Below, in pieces: positions 44,672 to 52,137 of a stretch of DNA of 64,000 bases. Position numbers and translations under genes: made by a program. Positions within the stretch are counted from its first letter, which is position 1. Each line of letters opens with the position of its first letter. Source of the DNA: JBJYIN01 sp046237015 (GTDB taxonomy: Bacteria; Pseudomonadota; Gammaproteobacteria; Enterobacterales; Enterobacteriaceae); NCBI RefSeq assembly GCF_046237015.1, contig NZ_JBJYIN010000008.1, positions 147,516 to 211,515 of the forward strand, given 5' to 3'. The notes under the pieces were generated by a model. The model saw nothing but the letters and a program-made list of their open reading frames with translations, had not been told where the DNA came from and ran no database searches.

Positions 44672-45633
44672 TCCGCCCGTTCATCAAATGGGCGGGGGGT
44701 AAAACCCGCGTCCTGCCCGATTTACTGCCGATCATGCCAAAGGGCGATTGTCTTATCGAACCATTTGTCGGTGGCGCGTCGGTATTCCTGAATACGGACT
44801 ATCGCCGTTATGTTTTGGCCGATATTAATGCGGATCTGATTAATCTGTACACTCAAGCAGCCAGCTACCCTGAAAAACTCATAGAGGATGCGCGCTGGCT
44901 ATTCAAAATGTTCAATACAGCGCATGGATATGAAGACACCCGGCGCGACTTTAATTCTCGCTCGATGGATTACACGATCCCGCATGCTGGCCCAAATGCT
45001 GTAAAGATAAATCGCGCAGCACAATTCCTTTTCTTAAACCGACATGGTTATAACGGCATGTGCAGATATAACCGATCTGGCGGCTTTAATGTTCCGTTTG
45101 GTAGGTATACCGCACCATATTTTCCAGAAGACGAAATTAGGCAGTTTGCGGAAAAAGCCAAAGATACCGGCGCTATTTTTATTTGCGCAGATTTCAAAGA
45201 AACACTTCGTGTTTATGCTGAATCAGGCGTCGTAATTTATTGCGACCCTCCGTACTTGCCTGCCTCCGACACAGCTAATTTCACGCAGTATTACACATCA
45301 GCATTTACGCCAGACAGTCACAAGGAATTAGCTGATGTGCTGTCACGTATCAATCGGGAAACGGGTGCGTCAGTTGTTATCTCAAACAGCGATACGACAG
45401 CCACACGTGAGATTTATCAACATTATAAATTTCATGAAATCGCAGTTCGGCGCTCAGTTAGTGCGAGCGCAATCACGCGCGGTGCCGCAAAAGAAGTGAT
45501 CGGCGTGCTGAAAACCTGTGACGGCTGTGGGCGTGCGGGCGGCGGTTGCTGCCCTGATTGTGGCCCATGCATGGGCGATGCGACGTATCAGGAAATGGTT
45601 GCTTCCGGTGCGTTCGATGGGGAGGCGTTCTGA
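44668..45633 (+). CDS. Dam-type DNA adenine methyltransferase (D12 class) with C-terminal Cys cluster
   Basis: 321-residue N6-adenine methyltransferase. The AdoMet motif is FIKWAGGKTRVL (residues 5-16), then IEPFVGGASVFLN; the catalytic motif is DPPY at residues 193-196. GATC is the likely target by family, not shown here. The last 55 residues contain a dense cysteine group, CDGCGRAGGGCCPDCGPC, that looks like a zinc-binding addition and is unusual for Dam. It overlaps the next gene at one A (TGATG). Confidence 0.85.
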   Translation: MIRPFIKWAGGKTRVLPDLLPIMPKGDCLIEPFVGGASVFLNTDYRRYVLADINADLINLYTQAASYPEKLIEDARWLFKMFNTAHGYEDTRRDFNSRSMDYTIPHAGPNAVKINRAAQFLFLNRHGYNGMCRYNRSGGFNVPFGRYTAPYFPEDEIRQFAEKAKDTGAIFICADFKETLRVYAESGVVIYCDPPYLPASDTANFTQYYTSAFTPDSHKELADVLSRINRETGASVVISNSDTTATREIYQHYKFHEIAVRRSVSASAITRGAAKEVIGVLKTCDGCGRAGGGCCPDCGPCMGDATYQEMVASGAFDGEAF

Positions 45634-46589
45634 TGTTATTCACCCTAAATTGGCGCTGCCGTGAACCAAACACAATCAATTGTATATCTGTTTCTGGAGG
45701 GAAGGACTCACTAGCTCAATGGCTGCTGGCTATAGAGTCTGGAGTTGATCACATCCCAGCCTTTGCTGATACCAGAATAAGGCGCGTCCATGCTGACTTT
45801 TCTCGGCAAATAGAAGGCAAAAGGAAATTCATTGCTGAAAAGTGGCCTACGACACTAGTTTCAGACTGTGGTTTTACTGATAAGCAGGCCGCAAAAATTA
45901 TCGCTACTGCGTTAGATACCCTGCATCCCACTGGTATCCCGTTTCTCGATCTGTGTATGTGGAAAGGCCGCTTCCCATCCACTAAGCGCCGATTTTGCAC
46001 AACTGAGTTAAAGCACGAACCTATCCGGTTACAGGTTGTTGAACCGATCACTGATGCGGGGTTTGAGGTCGTCTCTTGGCAAGGTGTTCGCGCCGAAGAA
46101 TCCGCGCCGCGTGCGCTTCTTTCAGAATGGGAATCCGGTTTTGATTTGGGGCCGCGCCTAAGCATCTATCGCCCCATTCTTCACTGGAAACATGCTGATG
46201 TCTTTGCATTGGCAAAGCGGCACGCTATCAAGCCAAACCCCCTTTATGAGCAGGGGTGTAGCCGCGTTGGATGTATGCCGTGCATACACGCCAGAAAATC
46301 CGAGCTTGCGGAAATCTTCCGTCGCTGGCCGGAAGAAGTAGAGCGAGTGGCGCGCCGGGAGAACCTCGTTGCTGCATGTTCTCGTCGTCAGAATTCCACT
46401 TTCTTCCCATCAACAAACGATCCCAAAAAAGCGGAACGGCGCATTGAGTGTATTAGTGTCGAGTCGCACGGTATCCATACGTACAGAGATTGGGCGTTAA
46501 CAACTAGAGGGGGGCAACAGTTCGATTTATTGGGCGAAGCCGTCGATCCGATGGTTTGCAACAGCGTCTATGCCGGGGTTTGTGAGTAA
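45633..46589 (+). CDS. PAPS-reductase / DndC-like Fe-S adenine-nucleotide hydrolase family protein
   Basis: 318-residue protein with the PP-loop SGGKDS at residues 21-26, so it should bind and hydrolyse ATP to AMP. Four cysteines are placed as in iron-sulphur members of the family: Cys122 (RRFCTTELKHEP), Cys209, Cys214 and Cys217 (GCSRVGCMPC). Such enzymes reduce PAPS, thiolate tRNA or, as DndC, help put sulphur in the DNA backbone. The ATG at 45633 overlaps the previous stop; translation upstream of it would be in the methyltransferase gene. No dndA/B/D/E neighbours are seen. Its phage role is unknown. Confidence 0.8.
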   Translation: MLFTLNWRCREPNTINCISVSGGKDSLAQWLLAIESGVDHIPAFADTRIRRVHADFSRQIEGKRKFIAEKWPTTLVSDCGFTDKQAAKIIATALDTLHPTGIPFLDLCMWKGRFPSTKRRFCTTELKHEPIRLQVVEPITDAGFEVVSWQGVRAEESAPRALLSEWESGFDLGPRLSIYRPILHWKHADVFALAKRHAIKPNPLYEQGCSRVGCMPCIHARKSELAEIFRRWPEEVERVARRENLVAACSRRQNSTFFPSTNDPKKAERRIECISVESHGIHTYRDWALTTRGGQQFDLLGEAVDPMVCNSVYAGVCE

Positions 46590-49093
46590 TGTCCGAACAG
46601 TGGGCTTATCCGTGGAATGCGCCACGCCCAGCGATCTCCGCGTATCAGGGGATCGCTGACTCTTTTCCCTCTTCTACCGCAAATGCCACCACGCCGCATC
46701 CAGCCGTAGACAAGCATCTTAAACGGCTGGTATCGCGTGCCGCTTTCTCCGATCTGGATTTCGATCAGGCCGTCGCGCGGTTGGACTACTTCGAGCTTAA
46801 TTCAACACTGCTGACGATGCGCCGCCAGTTCGCTGAAGTTGAGCGAAATGAGCATCATGCGGCGTTGCAATACTGGATGGAAACGCCGGAAGGTGTTGAG
46901 GGGCGCTTGCTGGAACAGCCGTTTTTTATCCGTGATACATACAGGAAAAAAATAGAATGGCTGCGCGCGAACCGCGAAGTGAGACACGTCAGCGCCTTTT
47001 TCATGGGAACCGTGAAAAAAGCCCTGCTGCGTCTTGATGCTGTGCGTGCCAAGCAAGGTGTGCGCGATGGTTTTACTTCAGAGCTTGTCAGCTACTGGCG
47101 TGCACGCTGGCAGCATCTGGCAGAATTTACGAAACATGAAGCGATTAACGCTGGTCACGCTATCGCAGCCAGCATCGCGGAAATGTTTGAAACCGAATGC
47201 GGCAGCACATTGCCCGCTGATATGACCAATGACGAGATTCAGGCGCTTTTCTGGCATTTAGGCCGTGAAATGCTGGCGCTACGCATAACGCCGCCGTGCT
47301 GGGGCGTGATCATTGGCGATGACGAATCAAAAAAACGTATTTGCTCCGCCATTCTGCGCATCATCAGCCCCGAATGGTGGGGGCGTAAGTTATGGCGTTT
47401 GCGCTGCGAATGGCGAGAAAACCAGTTCCGCGCCATCGGCGTGATCCACAAGAAACGCATGCCGTATGTCAGTATCGATGCACTGAACCAGTGGCAAGAG
47501 CAACGCCGTAAAAACCGCGAATTCTTTAAGGCCCATGAACTGGTTGATGAAGATGGCAACGTCGCATCGCTGGAAAACATGGTATACGCAAGCATCAGCA
47601 ATCCTGTTATTCGCCGTCACGAACTCATGACGAGAATGGCAGGCGTTGAAATGGTTGCCATATCGCGCAGTGACGCGGGGGTTTTTCTTACTATTACTTG
47701 CCCGTCGCGCTATCACGCCACCATTCAGAGCGGTCATCAAAATCCCAAGTGGGATACCTCATCACCTCGGCAGGGGCAGCGTTATTTATGTAAGACGTGG
47801 GCTAAGGCTATGTCGAAACTGAACCGACGCGGCCTGCGTCCGTATGGCTTTCGCGTTGCAGAACCGCATCACGACGCCACGCCGCACTGGCACGTATTGC
47901 TATTCATGCCGCCCGAAGACCGGAAAGAAATCACTGAAATTCTGCGTGAATACTTCATCGCTGTAGACCGCGCTGAGCTGGGACGCAATACCGGCGCGCG
48001 CTTTAAAGCGAAGCGTCTTGATCCTAGGAAGGGTAGCGCCACCGCCTACGTTGCGAAATATATCAGTAAAAACATCGACGGCTACGCACTTGACGGTGAG
48101 CGTGATAACGAAACCGGAAAGCCTCTGCGCGAAACCGCAAAGTTTGCGATGGCCTGGGCATCTCAACATAACATCCGGCAGTTTCAGCCGTTCGGCTTGC
48201 CGCCTGTAACTGTTTGGCGTGAGCTTCGCAAGTTGGCAAACCAACTTACCGCAGTGCAGAAAGAAGCCGGAACATTCAAGCGTGGCGCTTCTCAGTTAGC
48301 CGATCCGGCAATGGATGCCGTGCTAGCCTCTGCCGATGCTGGCTGCTTCGCGACTTACATCGAAAAGCAAGGCGGTGTGCTGATCCCGCGCGAGCTATAC
48401 ACCGTGCGCATCGCGTATGAGGAAGCCGACGAGCAAAACGACTACGGCGAGACACCAGAAAAAATCTTTGGTGTTTTCTCCCCGCGTTTGGGTGAGTTGT
48501 CGCGCATCTGTACCCGTCTCGTTAAGTGGAAAATCCGCAAGAAACAGGCAGCAGACGCAGGCGCTAATGATAGCGCTGGGCGTGGTTTGGCCGTTACGTC
48601 GCCAACCGGCGGCGCTTGGAGTTCTGTCAATAACTCTACGGGCGACGAAAAAGTAAGCATTTCCGAACCCGCCGATAGAGAGATTGGCAGTACGTCAGAA
48701 CCAGAAAATATCGACTTTGAACACATGACCGATATGGAACGGCGTGGATTGCTTAATCGACTTCGATCTCAGCCGCCGGATCGGCGACATAAAGAACACT
48801 CGTCCACAACTCAGCCGCACAAAGAGAGTGAAAAACAGACTGTTAGTAAACGGTCGGACGACTGGCGTGCCAGCGTTGCCGATTTCGCCCGCTCATTGGG
48901 TTGGGATATCAGCGACGGTGAGTTGCGGCGGCTGGAAACAGGCAATGCAATCGCGCTCGCTGGCTATGCATACATTGCTAGCGCTGACGGCTGTCTGTAT
49001 CGAGCCCAGACGAAAAAGCAAAAAGACGCGGAATATCAGGATAGAGCGGCGTCGCTGTTACATCGGATCGCGACGCTGCGTGATGTTTCATAG
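46589..49093 (+). CDS. P2 gpA-like rolling-circle replication endonuclease
   Basis: Initiator of phage replication: nicks the origin, stays joined to the 5' end and drives rolling-circle replication with host Rep. The 834-residue protein has the HUH metal motif HWH at residues 433-435 (ATPHWHVLLFM) and the paired catalytic tyrosines Tyr487 and Tyr491 (YVAKY). P2 gpA is 761 residues; the additional length is in the C-terminal third, which is polar and low in conservation. In P2 the origin lies within gene A. The start overlaps the previous stop (TAATG). Confidence 0.93.
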   Translation: MSEQWAYPWNAPRPAISAYQGIADSFPSSTANATTPHPAVDKHLKRLVSRAAFSDLDFDQAVARLDYFELNSTLLTMRRQFAEVERNEHHAALQYWMETPEGVEGRLLEQPFFIRDTYRKKIEWLRANREVRHVSAFFMGTVKKALLRLDAVRAKQGVRDGFTSELVSYWRARWQHLAEFTKHEAINAGHAIAASIAEMFETECGSTLPADMTNDEIQALFWHLGREMLALRITPPCWGVIIGDDESKKRICSAILRIISPEWWGRKLWRLRCEWRENQFRAIGVIHKKRMPYVSIDALNQWQEQRRKNREFFKAHELVDEDGNVASLENMVYASISNPVIRRHELMTRMAGVEMVAISRSDAGVFLTITCPSRYHATIQSGHQNPKWDTSSPRQGQRYLCKTWAKAMSKLNRRGLRPYGFRVAEPHHDATPHWHVLLFMPPEDRKEITEILREYFIAVDRAELGRNTGARFKAKRLDPRKGSATAYVAKYISKNIDGYALDGERDNETGKPLRETAKFAMAWASQHNIRQFQPFGLPPVTVWRELRKLANQLTAVQKEAGTFKRGASQLADPAMDAVLASADAGCFATYIEKQGGVLIPRELYTVRIAYEEADEQNDYGETPEKIFGVFSPRLGELSRICTRLVKWKIRKKQAADAGANDSAGRGLAVTSPTGGAWSSVNNSTGDEKVSISEPADREIGSTSEPENIDFEHMTDMERRGLLNRLRSQPPDRRHKEHSSTTQPHKESEKQTVSKRSDDWRASVADFARSLGWDISDGELRRLETGNAIALAGYAYIASADGCLYRAQTKKQKDAEYQDRAASLLHRIATLRDVS

Positions 49094-49191
49094 TCATAAC
49101 CGGCTGTGCTGGCCAGAACATAGATCACAGTCAGAAATGATGCGGCTGCAGCACAGATGAAAATAGCTATGTGGTACCACAAGGGGGAATC

Positions 49192-49521
49192 ATGGCAATA
49201 CCTAAAGGTAAAGAAATACCGAAATACACCATTAAGGAACTGAAGCTAATGGGTGTTTCATCACGATTGCAAACTATCATGGTCAATGAAAATTTAACGC
49301 CAGGTGAGCTTGTAGGTTGTGCTGAGTCAGTTAGGAATGGCTATCAGGCCTTGAAGCGTGAAGGGATGACCGCTGTTAACGGTGAATTACAGTGCTCATT
49401 CTGCAATATACCAAGGGCTGAAGCCAAAAAAATCATTGTTGGGACGAGGAGTGTGTGTATCTGCGATCAGTGCGTTGAGATTTGCGTTGGAATATTAAAG
49501 CCAGGTGCGGAGGCAAAATAA
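49192..49521 (+). CDS. Small phage protein with ClpX-type C4 zinc finger
   Basis: 109-residue protein. The C-terminal 42 residues match the zinc-binding domain of host ClpX: Cys68-x2-Cys71 (CSFCNIPRAEAKKIIVGT) and Cys91-x2-Cys94 (VCICDQCVEIC). No AAA+ ATPase follows. The N-terminal 60 residues are basic, then helical (LTPGELVGCAESVRNGYQALK). In ClpX this domain forms dimers and binds adaptors such as SspB and UmuD. The ATG at 49192 has AAGGGGG upstream. It overlaps the second methyltransferase gene (TAATG). Confidence 0.8.
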   Translation: MAIPKGKEIPKYTIKELKLMGVSSRLQTIMVNENLTPGELVGCAESVRNGYQALKREGMTAVNGELQCSFCNIPRAEAKKIIVGTRSVCICDQCVEICVGILKPGAEAK

Positions 49522-50207
49522 TGAGCTATCTGGGAAGCAAGGCCGCGTCAGGAGCGTATCAGAAAATTATCGCCAACATGCCACCGCATGATACGTACAT
49601 AGAAACGCACCTGGGCGGCGGCGCAATCATGCTAAGAAAGCCTGTTGCTATGAAAAATATCGGGATAGATATTGATGAGAATGCGCTCAATAAATTTGTT
49701 TATGCGCATGCATTAAGCCAGAGAAACAGTAATGTGAGCCTGGTTTGTGGCGATGCGTTGGAATACCTGCGTACGTTCGACTTTACCCGCGCGGGTCGGG
49801 TACTGATTTACGTCGATCCGCCCTATCTGCCCGAAACGCGCACCAGTCGGAATCGTTACCGTTACGAATACACCGCCGATGACCACCAGGAACTGATCGC
49901 TACACTGCGACGTGTCCCAGCCAGCGTGATGATTTCCGGCTATCCGTCATCGCTTTACGACGAGCTATTGCATGGCTGGCGCGCTATCGAATTTCAGGTC
50001 ATGACACGCGGTGGAGTCAGAACGGAAAAGCTATGGATGAATTTCCCGGAGGGCATGGCATATAGTGCGAAGTTTGCTGGTAAAGACTATATCGATCGGC
50101 AGCGCATCAAGCGTAAGGCGGAAAGGTGGGCGGCTAAGTATCGAGCGATGACGCCAGCGGAACGGCTGGCGGTGATGGTAGAGCTTAATAGAGTTGACGG
50201 TGATTGA
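49521..50207 (+). CDS. Second phage Dam-type (D12 class) DNA adenine methyltransferase
   Basis: 228-residue methyltransferase with a shortened, slightly degenerate N-terminal AdoMet motif (SYLGSKAASGAYQKII, then THLGGGAIMLRK) and a clear DPPY motif at residues 99-102 (YVDPPYLPETR). It is clearly different from the first methyltransferase (321 residues) upstream of gpA. The ATG at 49521 overlaps the zinc-finger gene stop. The product ends at a strong terminator. Confidence 0.83.
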   Translation: MSYLGSKAASGAYQKIIANMPPHDTYIETHLGGGAIMLRKPVAMKNIGIDIDENALNKFVYAHALSQRNSNVSLVCGDALEYLRTFDFTRAGRVLIYVDPPYLPETRTSRNRYRYEYTADDHQELIATLRRVPASVMISGYPSSLYDELLHGWRAIEFQVMTRGGVRTEKLWMNFPEGMAYSAKFAGKDYIDRQRIKRKAERWAAKYRAMTPAERLAVMVELNRVDGD

Positions 50208-50226
50208 TTGTGTTTCTTGCCATCAA

Positions 50227-50271
50227 GAGTGCTGGCTATTCCAAAAGAAGTAGCCAGCACTCTTATTTATT
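50227..50271. terminator. Bidirectional terminator after the early operon
   Basis: A perfect 12-base stem GAGTGCTGGCTA / TAGCCAGCACTC with a 12-base loop is followed by TTATTTATT. It divides the rightward early operon from the leftward regulator gene, whose stop codon overlaps its right edge. Confidence 0.85.
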
Positions 50272-50632
50272 AGACAGTTGAATTTTTTGATAGCCAATTT
50301 TTGAATGTTTGTAATTCCCATTTTGGACTTTGGCCGATTTTTATATCAGGAGCCGGGAAGACTATGGAATTATCGCTACTTGACTCGTTTATATCGAGCA
50401 TGCGGTTCGGAAGCCCTATCCCTCCTGTTACTGCCGAGGGCGTTAGGCCTGCACTATTTTGCATAATGCCTTCGGCAAGTTCTTTTAAGCGGCGGCTTTT
50501 ATTGCTTTGCTTGCTGCCATTGCGTATCCAACGCTCTAGTGTTGAGCGAGAAATCCCTAATCGTTTACAAATTTCGTCTATACCAAGCAGTGTCGCCTCA
50601 CCATCGGCTATTCGGTCAACTAAGTTTTTCAT
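50270..50632 (-). CDS. AlpA-like helix-turn-helix phage regulator with insertion
   Basis: 120-residue DNA-binding protein. The N-terminal helix-turn-helix reads LLGIDEICKRLGISRSTLERWIRNG. The C-terminal part, FPAPDIKIGQSPKWELQTFKNWL, has the wing pattern of AlpA/MerR-like excisionases (FPxPxxLG...WxxxxIxxWL). About 60 residues of Ser/Asn-rich sequence separate the two halves, which normally join directly. The ATG at 50632 has GAGG at nine bases. Upstream lie inverted repeats that look like its operators. It occupies the place between A and cos where P2 carries accessory orfs; whether it controls lysogeny or a nearby function is unknown. Confidence 0.75.
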   Translation of the reverse strand: MKNLVDRIADGEATLLGIDEICKRLGISRSTLERWIRNGSKQSNKSRRLKELAEGIMQNSAGLTPSAVTGGIGLPNRMLDINESSSDNSIVFPAPDIKIGQSPKWELQTFKNWLSKNSTV

Positions 50633-50670
50633 GAAGGTCATACCTCTCAAAAGAATCAGGTTATAACGCT

Positions 50671-50717
50671 GCAAGTTGAAGCAACTTGCTAGAGGTATAA
50701 TAGCGCAACTTGAAGCA
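50671..50717. promoter_or_regulatory. Operator pair and promoter upstream of the AlpA-like gene
   Basis: GCAAGTTG-AAG-CAACTTGC (50671-50689) is a perfect inverted repeat with eight-base arms. A second, partial copy centred on the same AAG core (CAACTTG-AAG-CAAG) follows at 50705-50718. A TATAAT lies between them at 50696-50701 on the plus strand, and TATAAC on the minus strand lies just before the gene. This arrangement suggests autoregulation and possibly control of a rightward transcript into the cos region. Confidence 0.6.
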
Positions 50718-50872
50718 AGATAAAGCATTTAATTTATTTTTAATCTTCCATTGTAAGATCCTGCACAAATTTGCACAATTATTTCACACCATTGAACCCT
50801 ATCCCGCGCCAGAACTGGCGCGCTTTTCCCTACCCTGAGATATTGCACAAAAAGAGGCGTGTTTAGTGCGCG

Positions 50873-50891
50873 GGCGAGGCGGGGGAGCAAG
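50873..50891. other. P2-type cos site (cohesive ends)
   Basis: GGCGAGGCGGGG followed by GAGCAAG closely matches the 19-base P2/P4 cohesive end as I remember it (GGCGAGGCGGGGAAAGCAC): the first 12 bases are identical. It lies between gene A and gene Q, exactly where P2 cos is. Terminase (genes P and M here) would cut at this site during packaging. The flanks are strongly GC-alternating (GCGCGCGC). Confidence 0.85.
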
Positions 50892-50922
50892 CGCGCGCTT
50901 TGGGGTATGGGTAGGGGGTCTA

Positions 50923-51072
50923 ATGCTTCCTGAATCGGCCTGTGATTGGTGCGAACTGAATGGGTGCATTGTGCGTTCTGATATGTATGAACACGTTAGA
51001 ATGCCGCTGGCGGCGTCTGGTTGGGGGTGTTTGGTATGCGCGGGTGATGATGTGTGTCACACCGCCGCATGA
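50923..51072 (+). CDS. Possible small Cys-rich protein next to cos
   Basis: 49-codon frame (MLPESACDWCELNGC ... GWGCLVCAGDDVCHTAA) with a possible zinc-finger spacing, CxxC plus CxxC, and a ribosome-like AGGGGG four to five bases before the ATG. The frame is also open leftwards through cos to a GTG at 50866, which is not a credible start. It converges on the portal gene. I cannot assign a function and it could be chance. Confidence 0.35.
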   Translation: MLPESACDWCELNGCIVRSDMYEHVRMPLAASGWGCLVCAGDDVCHTAA

Positions 51073-51089
51073 CGGTGTGATGTCGTGGG

Positions 51090-52136
51090 TTACTTCACTG
51101 GTTCAAGCAGGGCGTACGGATTGAAGCGGATCACTTCTTCACCGAGCCAGTCATTGATGTGCTTCATTGATTCCATGACGGGAGTTAGTTCGTTGATAGC
51201 GAATACGCGGGCTGCTTTCTCAACGTCTCCAAACGAGCCATTGCCTTCCGGCATTGCGCCCATTAATTGCGGCGGAACGCGGTGAGCGGCGAGAATATCA
51301 TCACGCGTTGATGACTTGACGCCAATGAATTCATCTTTTGCTGATATCTGGCTAAACGGCAGTATCTGCACTGAGTCCTTACCACCTTGTGGTGCATGCA
51401 GCAGGATGTTTTTAAATGCCCCTCCCCGCCGCGTATCCGTCAATGTTTTCTTCAGTTTGTCTAAGCTTTCCTGATCAGCAATCGCGCTGTTCACGTAAAC
51501 GATGCAGCCTGCATGAGAGCCGTTGTCGTAATACAGTTTGCGGAACTTGTCAGCAGAGTGTGACAGGTTGGCAGACAGTAGCCCGGCAAAGTATTCAGGC
51601 ATACCGTAGATTTCTTGATGAATATCAGGGTTGATGACGTGGCAGACAGAGCCGGTTTCAAACTGGTGATCATCCGGTCCAGACTGAATAAACCAGTATG
51701 TATCGAGGTCGGAACCGCGCCGGGTGTATTTAGCCAGTGAGTTACGAAACCCCAGCGGCCCGTTAATCCAGTTTTTGCGCATCTCAAGGTATGCATTGCC
51801 AAACACAAACCAGTCAAGCGCGAACGCAGAGAATGCCTGACGTGATAGTAATTTGTGCGGAATGAAGCAGCCAGCCAACACGTTACGCTTGAAGAACAAT
51901 GCAGACTGGTGCCAGCTTGCGTAGCCGAACTGGCGAGCCAGGCCGTACCAACTGATTGGCGTATCGTAATACCGGCCATTGTTAGCACAGTACATGTTAT
52001 CTAACAGATCATGCGCGCCACTCACAGGCCAGGGGCCGTCGAATGTAAACGTACTCAGGCCAGGGAGTTTTTGTAATTCTGCGGCCAGATCTGTTCCACC
52101 TTGCCGTTGTGTGCGATATGGCTTGCGTTTGCTCAA
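51090..52136 (-). CDS. P2 gpQ-like phage portal protein
   Basis: Portal vertex through which DNA enters the head, 348 residues against 344 in P2 gpQ. Recognisable blocks are FTFDGPWPVSG, YYDTPISWYGLARQFGYASWHQSALFFKRN and ALDWFVFGNAYLEMRKN, and a C-terminal RVPPQLMGAMPEGNGSFGDVEKAARVFA. It is transcribed leftward after gene P (one-base gap), as in P2, and ends near cos. Confidence 0.94.
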   Translation of the reverse strand: MSKRKPYRTQRQGGTDLAAELQKLPGLSTFTFDGPWPVSGAHDLLDNMYCANNGRYYDTPISWYGLARQFGYASWHQSALFFKRNVLAGCFIPHKLLSRQAFSAFALDWFVFGNAYLEMRKNWINGPLGFRNSLAKYTRRGSDLDTYWFIQSGPDDHQFETGSVCHVINPDIHQEIYGMPEYFAGLLSANLSHSADKFRKLYYDNGSHAGCIVYVNSAIADQESLDKLKKTLTDTRRGGAFKNILLHAPQGGKDSVQILPFSQISAKDEFIGVKSSTRDDILAAHRVPPQLMGAMPEGNGSFGDVEKAARVFAINELTPVMESMKHINDWLGEEVIRFNPYALLEPVK

Positions 52137-52137
52137 T

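Noticed and set aside
45633..46589. Complete dnd phosphorothioation system
   Set aside because: Only a DndC-like protein is present; cysteine desulfurase and DndB, D and E equivalents are absent in the window.
50866..50922. GTG-initiated extension of the small frame through cos
   Set aside because: The GC-rich cos core explains the openness; no ribosome site.
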